Shown here one piece after another: positions 8,884 to 18,289 of a DNA stretch of 64,000 nucleotides. The stretch lies in contig JBLHPE010000002.1 of NCBI GenBank assembly GCA_047624005.1, forward strand, positions 1 to 64,000, given 5' to 3'. Positions within the stretch are counted from its first letter, which is position 1. The number at the start of each line of letters is the position of its first letter. The notes under the pieces were generated by a model. It searched no databases, had not been told where the DNA came from, and saw only the letters and a list, made by a program, of their open reading frames with translations. Position numbers and translations under genes: made by a program. Source of the stretch: Ascidiaceihabitans sp047624005. Its GTDB lineage: Bacteria; Pseudomonadota; Alphaproteobacteria; Rhodobacterales; Rhodobacteraceae.

Positions 8884-9990
8884 CTAAGGTGCCCGACACT
8901 CTGCGATCAGCAAATCCATCACATTTGTGCCTGTCGGACCTGACCGAAAAAGTGCGCCCTTTGCATCCAGCCATGGGGCGGAGTTTGCTTGGGCTAGCGC
9001 GATGGCACCGCTGTCATCCCATGTCTGACCATCAACAATGGCACCAGCCGCGTCTGTTGGGCCATCTGTACCGTCAGTTCCAGCCACTAGGACGCGGATG
9101 CCCTTTGTGCCTGCGATTTCACGGGCGATCATAAGGGCCAGCGCCATATTCCTCCCACCCATTCCGGGGTTGAGTGGCAGGACGACAGTGGGTTCGCCAC
9201 CTGAGATGTGAATGCCGGCTCGGGAGGCCAACAAGATTGCCGCGATCTTAGGGGCAAGCGTCTCTACATTTTCATACAGATTTTCGGTATTGGAAAGGGG
9301 CGATTGATCCAGCGAAGCCACAACAGCTCTTCGCGCGATATGATTGCTCGCAACAATATGTGAGGTGAATTCAAACGACGGCGCATCGGGTGCCGCGCCA
9401 ATTCCAGACCCTATTACATTCAAGTCATCACCCTCCACATCCGAGATTGCCAATGTGGTGACCTTTGCGCCTTTAAAGCCTGCCAAGAGCTTACCGCCCT
9501 TTATGAGCGACACTTCTTTACGCAGCGCGTTCATCGCGTGAATGTCTTGCCCTGAAGCCAACAGTTTTTGGGTTTTTGCAGCGAGGTCTTGAAGCGCCAT
9601 GTTGTTGGGCAGGACTTCGACCAGTGAAGATGCACCACCTGAAACAAGAAAAAGTAGGTGTGATCCTTTCGGGCAGTTGGCAACGGCCTGCGTTACTGTT
9701 TGGCCCGCAGTAAGGCTGGCCTGATCTGGAACTGGATGCGCTGCTTCAATGATTTCAGCATGGGCCGGGGCGTCCGAGCTATGGCCGTATTTTGTAACGA
9801 TTAATGTCGGAATTTCCCCAAAACACGCATGAGTTGCAGCGGCCATCGAGGCAGCAGCTTTGCCGGCTGAAATCACATAGTCTGGACGTATGATTTTTTG
9901 GTTCGAAATTGCATTTGAAACACTGGTTTTTCCTTGTACAGCGCCCACTCCAGCCCACCAAATTGCCTTTAGGTCAGTAGAGTGTGTCAT
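8884..9990 (-). CDS. glycerate 2-kinase (DUF4147/MOFRL family)
   Basis: 368 aa, somewhat shorter than the usual 400-430 of GckA/TtuD. The N-terminal DUF4147 part shows AGKAAASMA, AHPVPD and LVSGGASSL. The C-terminal MOFRL part shows SGGEPTVVL and the hallmark GTDGTDGPTDAAG. The enzyme phosphorylates D-glycerate to 2-phosphoglycerate, feeding serine-cycle or tartrate intermediates to glycolysis; family members were once called hydroxypyruvate reductases. It sits 41 bases upstream of the hydrolase on the same strand. A link to the peptide importer is not obvious. Confidence 0.85.
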   Translation of the reverse strand: MTHSTDLKAIWWAGVGAVQGKTSVSNAISNQKIIRPDYVISAGKAAASMAAATHACFGEIPTLIVTKYGHSSDAPAHAEIIEAAHPVPDQASLTAGQTVTQAVANCPKGSHLLFLVSGGASSLVEVLPNNMALQDLAAKTQKLLASGQDIHAMNALRKEVSLIKGGKLLAGFKGAKVTTLAISDVEGDDLNVIGSGIGAAPDAPSFEFTSHIVASNHIARRAVVASLDQSPLSNTENLYENVETLAPKIAAILLASRAGIHISGGEPTVVLPLNPGMGGRNMALALMIAREIAGTKGIRVLVAGTDGTDGPTDAAGAIVDGQTWDDSGAIALAQANSAPWLDAKGALFRSGPTGTNVMDLLIAECRAP

Positions 9991-10238
9991 TTTGTGAACA
10001 CTTTCTTAGATGGGTTGGGCCAATAAAATAACCTGAACCGTCAAAATTACACCGCTACATGTGCCTGAACCATGTCTAAATAGTGGCTCGTGAGGAAAAA
10101 TAGACTAGCCCTTGATTCGGTCTTGAGATATATTGTTGTCACAAAGAGTGAGCAGAGCGACATAAAAATCAACGCCTGCTAGTTAAAAATAAAAAGAGAC
10201 CCCGCGTAGACTAGGGCTCGAGGTGGAGTGGTAGTGTT

Positions 10239-13200
10239 ATGAAGACGATAGATTTCGTCGTCCGCGATGATGCGGGCGCATTGCAACGTGGTGTCGTTCA
10301 GGCAAATGATCAGACGACCATGATTAATGCAGCAAGTGGTCAAGAAATTTCTTTGAATTTGCGTCAAGTGGACATGCAGGGGCATGCACGTGATGGCGAT
10401 GCGTTGAATATCGTGCTGGCAGATGGCCGCGTGATAATCATCGAGAATTATTTTAACGACGGCGGTGATGCCAATCGTTTGTTCATCTCAGCAGATGGCT
10501 ACCTAAATGAAGTTGCGTTTGTAGAGACAACTGACGGTGGCTTGTATGCCCAATTTGGTCCCACAGAGCAGTGGGGCAAATGGAGCCCTTCAGACGATCT
10601 GATTTACCTTGGACGTACTGATGTAGCGGATGTAGCAATTTCAGCGCCTGCCGATAGTGAAGTTTCCATGCTTGCGCCGCTCGCCCTTTTGGGTGGTGGC
10701 GGTCTTGGTGCCGGTGCTGCAGTAGCTGCTGGTGTTGCAACCGTCGGTGTTATCGGTGGTGGTCTCGGCGGAGGCGGCGACACAGCAGTTATTCCAGTAG
10801 TTCCAGTTGTACCAACTGTTAATGATCCTACGGCAACAACCGACATTGGTGGGCCGGGTGATGACCTTGAAGTGGTTGTGACTGGTACGGGTCAACCGGG
10901 CGATGAAGTCGAAGTAACTGTTGGTGACGAGACCGGAACGACAACAATCGAAGAAGATGGTACTTGGGTCGTGGTTCTGACCGATGACACCCTTCCCGAG
11001 GATGGCGTTCACCCAACAGTTGTTGTTGTGACGCACGAGGATGGCACGACAACAGACCTAACAGGTCCAACTTTCACAATTGATACAACGCCACCGGAAA
11101 TCGCAATCACTAGCGGAACCGGGTCAACGGGTGAAACATTCAATGGCGAAGAATTAGAAAGTGGCGCAACCATTTCCGGTACGGGCGAGGTGGGCGCAAG
11201 TCTGGTCGCCACAGTTGGGACGCACAGCCAAACCACAGCAGTTGATGTTGATGGGAATTGGACTGTGACATGGCCTGATGGCACGTTTGGCCCAGGTGAA
11301 TACACATCCGACCTAACAATCGTTGCAACAGACGGGTTTGGTAATGCAAGCACAACAACCGATACGGTTGTTATCGATACGGTTAGTGAAGTTAGCATTG
11401 CAACTGAAACGGCCGGTGGCGACGGTACGATCAACGGTGCAGAGCAAGCTGCTGGTGTGACGTTGACAGGATCTGCGCAAGCAGGTTCGTCGGTGCTAGT
11501 GACCTTTGGCACCACAACTTTGGCCGCGACTGCAGATGCAAACGGTGGTTGGAGCGTTGATTTCCCAGCTTCGGCAATCGCAACTGGCGAATATGAAGCG
11601 ACAGTGACTGCTGTAGCGACTGATGCAAATGGTAATAGCTCTACAACAACAGGTACCGTTCAAGTTGACACACTGGTCAACACATTTGGTTATACTTCTA
11701 CAACCGGCGGGGCAGACGGTGTTATCAACGCGTCCGAAGCTCAGGCAGGATTGGTTGTAACAGGCAATGCCGAACCAGGTTCAACTGTACAGGTTGTGTT
11801 GGGTGGTGTGAGTCAAACAGCAACTGTTGCCGCAAATGGCAACTGGACTGCAACCTACAGCTCGGACCAATTGGCACCGGGCACGTATTCTACAACAATG
11901 ACAGCAACTGCGACCGATGCTGCGGGTAACACCTCAAGCATCAACCAAACAGTGAATGTTGACACCGATGCCGGTGTTCTGACAATCAGCGCGGTTCCTG
12001 TTGAAGGTGATGACATCATCAACGCAGCCGAAGCATCCGACGGTGTGGTTCTTTCGGGAACAGCTGATGCGGGCGCAATTGTCCAAGTGACATTGGGTGG
12101 CGTAACCCATTCAGTTGTCGCAAATGGCAACGGTGTTTGGCAGGCTGCATACTCAGCGGGTGAAATTCCAGCAGGCACTTATGTGGCTGATATCACTGCA
12201 ACAACAACGGACGCGGCTGGCAATTCTCGCACCGTCACTGACAGCGTGAATGTCGATACACGGGTCGATAACTTGTCGGTCAGTGCTGATATTATCGAAG
12301 GTGACAATGTCATCAACGCAGCAGAATTGAGCGATGGTGTCGTGCTGACAGGAACAACCGAAGCCGGTTCAAGCGTCAATGTCACGGTTGGAAATGTGAC
12401 GGTTCAAGCGGTTGTAGATGCCAATGGCAATTGGACTGCAAATTTTGCCGCAAGCCAAATCCCAACGGGTGAATACACCACAGACGTTACTGTAAATGCG
12501 ACTGATGCTGCCGGTAACACCGCCAGCGTTACGGATACAGTACGTGTCGATACTTTGGTGAACACACTTACACAATCCGCAGGCCCTGTTGCCACGGATG
12601 ATACAGTGAACGCAGCCGAAGCGCGTGAAGGCATCAGCCTGTCAGGTCAGGTCGAACCCGGCTCAACTGTGGCTGTTGATTTTAATGGTACAACGCTAAT
12701 GGCAACTGTGGATGCGGCAGGCAACTGGAGCATCGAAATTCCACCATCTGCAATCGCAGCAGGCTCTTACGATGCCGCTATTACAGTGATGGCGACGGAT
12801 TCAGTGGGCAACACTGATACAATCACTGACACGTTGCGGATCGATACCGAGGCACCAGACGGCCCAGTTATCGCGTCTTACACACGCGACGGCGACGGCA
12901 TTCGTGGTATCTCGACAGAGATCAGCAGCGATGATCTGGCAGTGGCACAAGTGAATGCAGACGGGTCCGTAACAGATGTTGCGGCAACCCAAGTCGATAT
13001 TCCTGTGCTTGGTGAGACGAACTTCCAGTTCAATTCCGAAGTGCCCGATGGATCACATTTGATTGTGACATCAACCGATACGGCAGGAAACACATCTGGC
13101 ACCTACGTGGTTCTAGATGACGAAAGCGCCAACTCTACAGTTGATCTTGGCAACCCCAATCTTGGCAACTACCAGATCGAAGCGGTTGAACTGCAATTCG

Positions 13201-13424
13201 CAGAAGAGGCCCAAGTTTCGATCACCGAAGCGCAGCTTGTTGGGCTGTCTGATGACACCAATACGCTTACGATCCACGGTGGCTCTGACGATACAGTCAA
13301 CATCTCTGGCGCGGTGCGTACGGGACAGACCCAAGCGGACGGTGAAACTTACGACGTATACTCACTGGGCGAAGGCACAGTGTTGATCGACGATGATATT
13401 ACAGTGAACACTGTAATCGGCTAA
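10239..13424 (+). CDS. Bap-like type I-secreted repeat adhesin
   Basis: 1061 aa. Residues 1 to about 135 resemble the BapA prefix domain (VRDDAGALQRG, then VLADGRVIIIENYF). A Gly/Ala-rich hydrophobic stretch follows at about 143-190 (LALLGGGGLGAGAA). Then come an imperfect repeat, six tandem Ig-like repeats of about 98 aa (285-870), each closing on a V-D-T motif with a conserved DAAGN turn, and a degenerate seventh. The last 100 residues (GGSDDTVNIS, then EGTVLIDDDI) resemble the C-terminal secretion signals of Bap/LapA-type substrates. No GGxGxD calcium nonapeptides and no N-terminal signal peptide are present. The three secretion genes directly downstream are its likely export machine. A biofilm or surface-adhesion role is inferred. 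Confidence 0.85.
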   Translation: MKTIDFVVRDDAGALQRGVVQANDQTTMINAASGQEISLNLRQVDMQGHARDGDALNIVLADGRVIIIENYFNDGGDANRLFISADGYLNEVAFVETTDGGLYAQFGPTEQWGKWSPSDDLIYLGRTDVADVAISAPADSEVSMLAPLALLGGGGLGAGAAVAAGVATVGVIGGGLGGGGDTAVIPVVPVVPTVNDPTATTDIGGPGDDLEVVVTGTGQPGDEVEVTVGDETGTTTIEEDGTWVVVLTDDTLPEDGVHPTVVVVTHEDGTTTDLTGPTFTIDTTPPEIAITSGTGSTGETFNGEELESGATISGTGEVGASLVATVGTHSQTTAVDVDGNWTVTWPDGTFGPGEYTSDLTIVATDGFGNASTTTDTVVIDTVSEVSIATETAGGDGTINGAEQAAGVTLTGSAQAGSSVLVTFGTTTLAATADANGGWSVDFPASAIATGEYEATVTAVATDANGNSSTTTGTVQVDTLVNTFGYTSTTGGADGVINASEAQAGLVVTGNAEPGSTVQVVLGGVSQTATVAANGNWTATYSSDQLAPGTYSTTMTATATDAAGNTSSINQTVNVDTDAGVLTISAVPVEGDDIINAAEASDGVVLSGTADAGAIVQVTLGGVTHSVVANGNGVWQAAYSAGEIPAGTYVADITATTTDAAGNSRTVTDSVNVDTRVDNLSVSADIIEGDNVINAAELSDGVVLTGTTEAGSSVNVTVGNVTVQAVVDANGNWTANFAASQIPTGEYTTDVTVNATDAAGNTASVTDTVRVDTLVNTLTQSAGPVATDDTVNAAEAREGISLSGQVEPGSTVAVDFNGTTLMATVDAAGNWSIEIPPSAIAAGSYDAAITVMATDSVGNTDTITDTLRIDTEAPDGPVIASYTRDGDGIRGISTEISSDDLAVAQVNADGSVTDVAATQVDIPVLGETNFQFNSEVPDGSHLIVTSTDTAGNTSGTYVVLDDESANSTVDLGNPNLGNYQIEAVELQFAEEAQVSITEAQLVGLSDDTNTLTIHGGSDDTVNISGAVRTGQTQADGETYDVYSLGEGTVLIDDDITVNTVIG
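11091..12848 (+). repeat. six tandem Ig-like repeats (about 293 bp each) in the adhesin
   Basis: Six in-frame units (protein residues 285-870) average 97.7 aa. Recurring landmarks are INAAE, a GS-V-V segment, NGNW, a GxY turn, TDAAGN and a closing VDT. The units have diverged in DNA sequence, so recent expansion is unlikely, but recombination could still change copy number. Confidence 0.85.
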
Positions 13425-13441
13425 CGCCAAAAAACGACCGA

Positions 13442-13473
13442 GGCGCGGACGAAGGCCTTCTTCGATCCGCGCC
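13442..13473 (+). terminator. intercistronic hairpin between adhesin and secretion genes
   Basis: The outer stem pairs 13442-13449 with 13466-13473 (8 GC-rich pairs). The inner stem pairs 13450-13454 with 13460-13464, with one bulged A and a 5-base loop. No T-run follows, so it is more likely an attenuator or a 3' stabiliser of the adhesin message than a full terminator. Confidence 0.55.
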
Positions 13474-13512
13474 CGTTAAAAATATAAGTACCGGCACGTT
13501 TAAGGGCAGGAC

Positions 13513-14859
13513 ATGGGGCATAAATTAGTAAAGGCTGCGGTCGTATACGCAGCGATTTTCGGCTTGAGTGGTTGTTTGGCCGATACGGAAGCAGCGTCTT
13601 TTGTATCGCGTCTGAAATCACCTGACGCAGGTTTGGCAGTTAAAGAAAGTGGTCCAAAAACCACGGCCTTTGCGAGCACTGCATCAAGTTACGATGATAA
13701 ATTGAATTCAGAAAGCGCCGTGATTAACGGGCTTGTCGCGCGCAAATCGGCGCTGCCAAATGGCAGTGCCTATGATCAAGTGGCATCCGCAGTTTTGGCA
13801 GCTAATGCTCGGTCTGCTGAAAGCGAACTTCGCTCTGCCCGATTACGTGCAGAATCTGCTAGCAAAAATTGGTTGCCGACCATCGGCCCTTCCATCAGCC
13901 TAACCAGCCTATCCGACGTCATTGTGAACTTGGTTGTTGATCAGGTGCTCTTTGACAATGGCCGCAAAAAAGGTGAACGCGAATTTGCGAAAGCCGATGT
14001 TGAAGTTGCAGCTGTTGCCTTAGCCGAAGACACCAATGACCGCGCAGCCACAGGGTTAGAGCTCTATCTTGCTGCCGCCGAAGGGCGCGAAAAAGCATCT
14101 TTGGCTGAAACCACCCTCGAAGACATGGCGCATTTTGAATACATCATGTCCGAACGTGTGCGTGGCGGGGTGTCTGACATGTCCGATTTGAACATCATCC
14201 GCCAAAAGCTATCTGAAATCCGGGCGGCACAGACCGCAGGTCGCGAAACCACACGATCAGCGATTGCAGAGTTGAATGCGATGTCAGTGCAGCCGCTACA
14301 GGGCGTGCGTGGGCTGACAAAACTGAACGTCTCTTCAAATGACGCACAGCCGCTTAAGGTAACAAAAGCCGAGGCCGAGAAGACCCGCGCAATCGCAGCC
14401 GCCAAGGTTGATCGCGCAAGCCAGCTGCCTGGTGTTTCTTTGTCTGGGACCATTGGTGAAAATTCGAATATCGGCGTGAAAGCTGGTGGTGCACAATTGG
14501 GCTTTGGCACAGGTGCTCGACTAAAAGCGATTGAACTGGCTAAAGAAACCGCTGGTCGCCGCGTGTCCCAAGCCAATGAAGATTCCAACCGTGCCCTGCG
14601 CAAGTTGGAAAGCCAGATTGCCGCCAAGACCCGCCAAGCATCCGAAGCCACAAACCTTACTGCGCAAGCCAAGAACAATCTTGATTTGTTCCAAGCACAA
14701 TACAAGGCAGGTCAGCGTCAGGTGATGGATGTGGTTGGGGTCTATGAGACATTTTCACGTGCACAAGAATCCGAAGTGACCCTGAAATACGAGGCCGCAA
14801 CACTGCGGGTTGAAATGGCCCGCATTCTTGGCGTCCTAGCTGGTGGGGATTTGATCTGA
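13513..14859 (+). CDS. TolC-family outer membrane lipoprotein of the type I secretion system
   Basis: 448 aa. The signal peptide ends in a lipobox (GLSGC, lipidated Cys21). The rest is a helical, Ala/Glu/Lys-rich outer-membrane efflux protein with two halves, as in TolC/LapE: AESELRSARLRAES in the first and LDLFQAQYKAGQRQVMDVV in the second. It should form the trimeric outer-membrane and periplasmic channel for adhesin export. AGGAC lies just before the ATG. Its stop overlaps the next start (TGATG), which indicates coupled translation. Confidence 0.85.
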   Translation: MGHKLVKAAVVYAAIFGLSGCLADTEAASFVSRLKSPDAGLAVKESGPKTTAFASTASSYDDKLNSESAVINGLVARKSALPNGSAYDQVASAVLAANARSAESELRSARLRAESASKNWLPTIGPSISLTSLSDVIVNLVVDQVLFDNGRKKGEREFAKADVEVAAVALAEDTNDRAATGLELYLAAAEGREKASLAETTLEDMAHFEYIMSERVRGGVSDMSDLNIIRQKLSEIRAAQTAGRETTRSAIAELNAMSVQPLQGVRGLTKLNVSSNDAQPLKVTKAEAEKTRAIAAAKVDRASQLPGVSLSGTIGENSNIGVKAGGAQLGFGTGARLKAIELAKETAGRRVSQANEDSNRALRKLESQIAAKTRQASEATNLTAQAKNNLDLFQAQYKAGQRQVMDVVGVYETFSRAQESEVTLKYEAATLRVEMARILGVLAGGDLI

Positions 14860-17099
14860 TGAGCAAACAAGCCTTCACGCTTACGATTACCAACGGCAAT
14901 CGTGCGCGCATCCAAGCCTCCCCTAAAGTCAAAGCGCCGGTTGCTAATAATTCCAACACCCACGATGATCGTGTTAAAGCCCGCGCTGAGTTGGTTATAA
15001 CTTACGCTGGTATTTTGGGGATCAATGCGCTGAAGAGCGACGCCTATGATGCGATCAGCCTTGGAACAACCGAAGGCGCCAGCGACGCAATCGAAGCAAA
15101 CGCAATTGCTGATGGTCTGAAAGCAATTGGCTGCCTGACCCAAGTAAGCACATTGCAACATTTCACCGCAGATCAATGGCCCGCGTTGGCCTATATGACC
15201 AGTGGCCAAGTGATCCTTGTTTTGGGCCAATCACGTGGCGATTTGATCATTTTCGACAAGACGTGCACAGACAACCGCGCCCATGTTCCAGCAGCAGATT
15301 TTGAACCGTTTTTTGGTGGTCTGGTTGTTCGGGCTGAAGCGCCCTTGGAAACTGTTGCCAAAACTCACAAAACGGATGCGAAGCCAACTCATTGGTTTTG
15401 GGGGCAATTTCCACGTTTCAAACGCCAATTCGGCGAAGTTGCATTGGGGTCGTTTGTTGCCAACCTGTTGGCAGTCGCTGTCGCGTTGTTCTCATTGCAA
15501 GTTTATGACCGCGTTATCCCGCACCAATCTGAAGCAACGCTTTGGGTCTTGGCCGCAGGCGCATGTCTCGCGCTGTTGATGGAAGCCTTCATCAAGATCG
15601 CCCGTGCCCGTCTGATGGACGGCGCAGGTCGTCAAATCGAGCTCAGCGTGCTTGAGATGTTGATGGAACGGGTGCTGGGCATGCGCAGTGATTTGCGTGG
15701 CAATTCCCCGTCGATGACATTCTCTGCTATGCGCGAATTCGGATCGGTACGTGAATTTTTCACGGCGTCTACAATCGGCACAATTGCAGATATTCCCTTT
15801 ATTTTCGTCTTCCTGCTGCTGGTGGCATCGATTGCTGGCAATGTGGTTTGGGTTCTGGTTCTGGGTGGCATCTTGATGGTCGTTCCGGGGTTCTTCATGC
15901 AAAAGAAGATGATGCGTTTGACCGAAGAAACCCAAGGGGCGTCGGCAAAATCCTCGCGTCTTTTGCACGAAGCTATCTTTGAACGTGACACCGTCAAAAC
16001 CCAACGTGGCGAAGACCGTGTTATGCGCCTGTGGTCTGAACTTACAACACTCAGCGCGATGAAGTCTTCGGACCAACGCAGGCTGGCGTCATTGCTCACA
16101 TTTTGGAGCCAAGGTGTACAACAAGCCACCTATGTGGCCGCTGTCATCGTTGGAACCTATCTGGTGTTCGCTGGACAATTCACAGTCGGTTCCATCATCG
16201 CGGTTGGCATTCTGACCAGCCGGACTTTGGCCCCTTTGACCCAATTGGCTGGGACGATGGCGCGATGGGGAAACGTGAAAACGGCCCTTGATGGTTTGGA
16301 CCGCATTGCGGACGCACCTCAAGACGCCGACGAGACACGCAGCTACTTGCGCCGCGAAAAACTGGACGGTCATTTTGAACTGCGCGATGTAACCTTCCGC
16401 TATGAAGATGATGGTGCCCCCACCCTAGACATTCCGGGCGTTGCGATCTTACCGGGCCAACGCATTGCCATCCTTGGCGCAAACGGGTCCGGCAAATCGT
16501 CGCTTCTGAAAATCCTGAGCGGTCTTTATGCACCAACAACAGGTCGTGTTCTGTTGGATGGCACTGAAATGGGTCAAATTGAGCCACGCGATTTGCGTCG
16601 TTTGGTCGGTTACTTAGGCCAAGACGTCCGCTTGTTTTCTGGCACATTACGCGACAATCTGAATTTGACCATGCTAGAGCGCGACGATGATCGCTTGTTT
16701 AAAGCATTAGAATTTGCGGGCCTTGGTCCGTTTGTCAAAGGCCACCACAAGGGTCTTGATCTGGAAATTCACGATGGTGGGCAAGGCCTTAGCATCGGGC
16801 AACGTCAATCTATCGGCTGGGCACGTTTGTGGCTGCAAGATCCAAAGATCTGTTTGTTAGATGAGCCAACCGCTGCTCTCGATCAAACTTTGGAAGCCAC
16901 ATTGGTATCACGGTTGGAGACGTGGATGGAGGGACGCACAGCCATTATCGCCACGCACCGCGCCCCAATCCTTGCCCTGACAAACCGCACGTTGTTATTG
17001 CAAAACGGTCGCATGGCTGTGGACGGTCCTCGTGACGCTGTAATGGCACACTTGAACCAATCCGGCGTTGTCGTTCCAATGAAGGGGGCCATCGCATGA
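14859..17099 (+). CDS. type I secretion ABC transporter (permease/ATPase), LapB-type
   Basis: 746 aa. Residues 1 to about 145 form a C39-peptidase-like domain with no recognisable catalytic Cys/His pair, as in exporters that bind but do not cleave their substrate. A six-helix membrane domain spans about 195-460. The ATPase domain follows, with Walker A GANGSGKSS, signature LSIGQRQS and Walker B CLLDEPTAALD. It powers export of the adjacent adhesin across the inner membrane. The signature motif reads LSIGQ instead of LSGGQ, a common variant in this family. It overlaps both flanking genes by a few bases. Confidence 0.9.
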   Translation: MSKQAFTLTITNGNRARIQASPKVKAPVANNSNTHDDRVKARAELVITYAGILGINALKSDAYDAISLGTTEGASDAIEANAIADGLKAIGCLTQVSTLQHFTADQWPALAYMTSGQVILVLGQSRGDLIIFDKTCTDNRAHVPAADFEPFFGGLVVRAEAPLETVAKTHKTDAKPTHWFWGQFPRFKRQFGEVALGSFVANLLAVAVALFSLQVYDRVIPHQSEATLWVLAAGACLALLMEAFIKIARARLMDGAGRQIELSVLEMLMERVLGMRSDLRGNSPSMTFSAMREFGSVREFFTASTIGTIADIPFIFVFLLLVASIAGNVVWVLVLGGILMVVPGFFMQKKMMRLTEETQGASAKSSRLLHEAIFERDTVKTQRGEDRVMRLWSELTTLSAMKSSDQRRLASLLTFWSQGVQQATYVAAVIVGTYLVFAGQFTVGSIIAVGILTSRTLAPLTQLAGTMARWGNVKTALDGLDRIADAPQDADETRSYLRREKLDGHFELRDVTFRYEDDGAPTLDIPGVAILPGQRIAILGANGSGKSSLLKILSGLYAPTTGRVLLDGTEMGQIEPRDLRRLVGYLGQDVRLFSGTLRDNLNLTMLERDDDRLFKALEFAGLGPFVKGHHKGLDLEIHDGGQGLSIGQRQSIGWARLWLQDPKICLLDEPTAALDQTLEATLVSRLETWMEGRTAIIATHRAPILALTNRTLLLQNGRMAVDGPRDAVMAHLNQSGVVVPMKGAIA

Positions 17100-18286
17100 G
17101 CACTGCAAGCCATACCAATTTGAACGCGCAAATGAACATGCAACTGCGGGGTCCCAGTGCAATCGTTTGGCTAAGTGCTGGCGCAGTTTTGGTTTTTATT
17201 CTTTGGGCAGCTTTCGCATGGGTTGATGAAATCGTGCGGGCCGAAGGGTCGTTGATCTCATCGTCACGCCCACAAATTATTCAGAACCTTGAGGGTGGAA
17301 TTCTGGCCGAACTCGCAGTGAAAGAAGGTGACATCGTCCAAAAGGGTGATCCTTTGGCACGCCTTCAAGGCACCCAGTTCAAGTCAGCCGTGGACGACCT
17401 TCAAGACCAGATTACTGCATTGGAAGTGCGCCGCCTACGCCTTGAGGCTGAACTGGCTGGCCAATTCGATTTCGTAGTTCCAGATGCTTTGGCATTCCGC
17501 ACTCCGGGCATTATCGCGTCTGAACGTGCCTTGTTACAGGCCCGTCAATCTGACTTTGTCAGTCGCCGTGAAGGCGCCCAACGGGTGTTGGACCAAGCGA
17601 CTAAAGAACGGACGTTGCTTGAAGACCTGTTGGAGAAAAATATCGTTTCACTGATTGAGGTTACTCGTTCACGCAAGACCCATGCGGATGCGCGTATTCG
17701 GCTGGATGAAATCGTGACACAGACTGAATTGAACCGCGCCCAAGATTTCTCGGACACGTTAAAAGAGCTGGGAACATTGCGTCAGAATTTGAAATCCAGC
17801 ACGGACCAGTTAAGCCGGACGGTATTGCTGTCTCCAATGAAGGGCATCGTGAATAACCTAAGCGTGACCACAATTGGCGGCGTTGTGCGTCCCGGCGAAG
17901 AGATTTTACAGATCATCCCGCTGGATGAAGAACTGTTCGTCGAAGCACGTGTGGCACCTGAGAACATCGCGAATGTACGCCCGGGACAAGAAGCAACAAT
18001 TAAGCTATCTGCTTATGATTACACGATCTTTGGGACGCTGAAGGGTAAGGTAACGTTGATCTCGGCAGACACGTTCAAGGATGAAAAGTCCCGAGCTGCT
18101 GATGGTGATCCGCACTATAAGGTGACGCTGAGTGTGGACGCAGAAAACCTGACGGATCGCCAGGCAAACATTGCGATCCGCCCAGGTATGCAGGCTTCGG
18201 TTGAGCTTCACACAGGGTCCAAGACAATCCTGCAATATCTGCTTAAGCCGCTGTATAAATCACGTGAAGCGTTCCACGAGCCATAG
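17096..18286 (+). CDS. HlyD-family membrane fusion protein of the type I secretion system
   Basis: 396 aa. A short cytoplasmic N-terminus and one membrane helix (about 23-42) are followed by a split lipoyl domain (GGILAELAVKEGDIV), a long coiled-coil hairpin (about 90-235) and the beta-barrel part with LSPMKGIVNNL. This is the periplasmic adaptor between the ABC exporter and the TolC-like channel. Its ATG overlaps the exporter stop by 4 bases. The gene ends 3 bases short of the converging dtd gene, so no separate terminator fits between them. Confidence 0.9.
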   Translation: MSTASHTNLNAQMNMQLRGPSAIVWLSAGAVLVFILWAAFAWVDEIVRAEGSLISSSRPQIIQNLEGGILAELAVKEGDIVQKGDPLARLQGTQFKSAVDDLQDQITALEVRRLRLEAELAGQFDFVVPDALAFRTPGIIASERALLQARQSDFVSRREGAQRVLDQATKERTLLEDLLEKNIVSLIEVTRSRKTHADARIRLDEIVTQTELNRAQDFSDTLKELGTLRQNLKSSTDQLSRTVLLSPMKGIVNNLSVTTIGGVVRPGEEILQIIPLDEELFVEARVAPENIANVRPGQEATIKLSAYDYTIFGTLKGKVTLISADTFKDEKSRAADGDPHYKVTLSVDAENLTDRQANIAIRPGMQASVELHTGSKTILQYLLKPLYKSREAFHEP

Positions 18287-18289
18287 GGC

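Noticed and set aside
11091..12848. Regular repeats that could suggest a CRISPR or satellite array
   Set aside because: The period is about 293 bases, in frame, and encodes Ig-like protein repeats.
14064..14705. 213-aa minus-strand open frame inside the TolC-like gene
   Set aside because: Exactly antisense to a well-supported gene; its Ser/Ala/Arg-rich composition is what the shadow of an Ala-rich helical protein gives.
15492..16129. Minus-strand open frames of 165-194 aa inside the type I exporter gene
   Set aside because: Two mutually overlapping frames antisense to the membrane domain of a complete ABC exporter; no RBS or family features.
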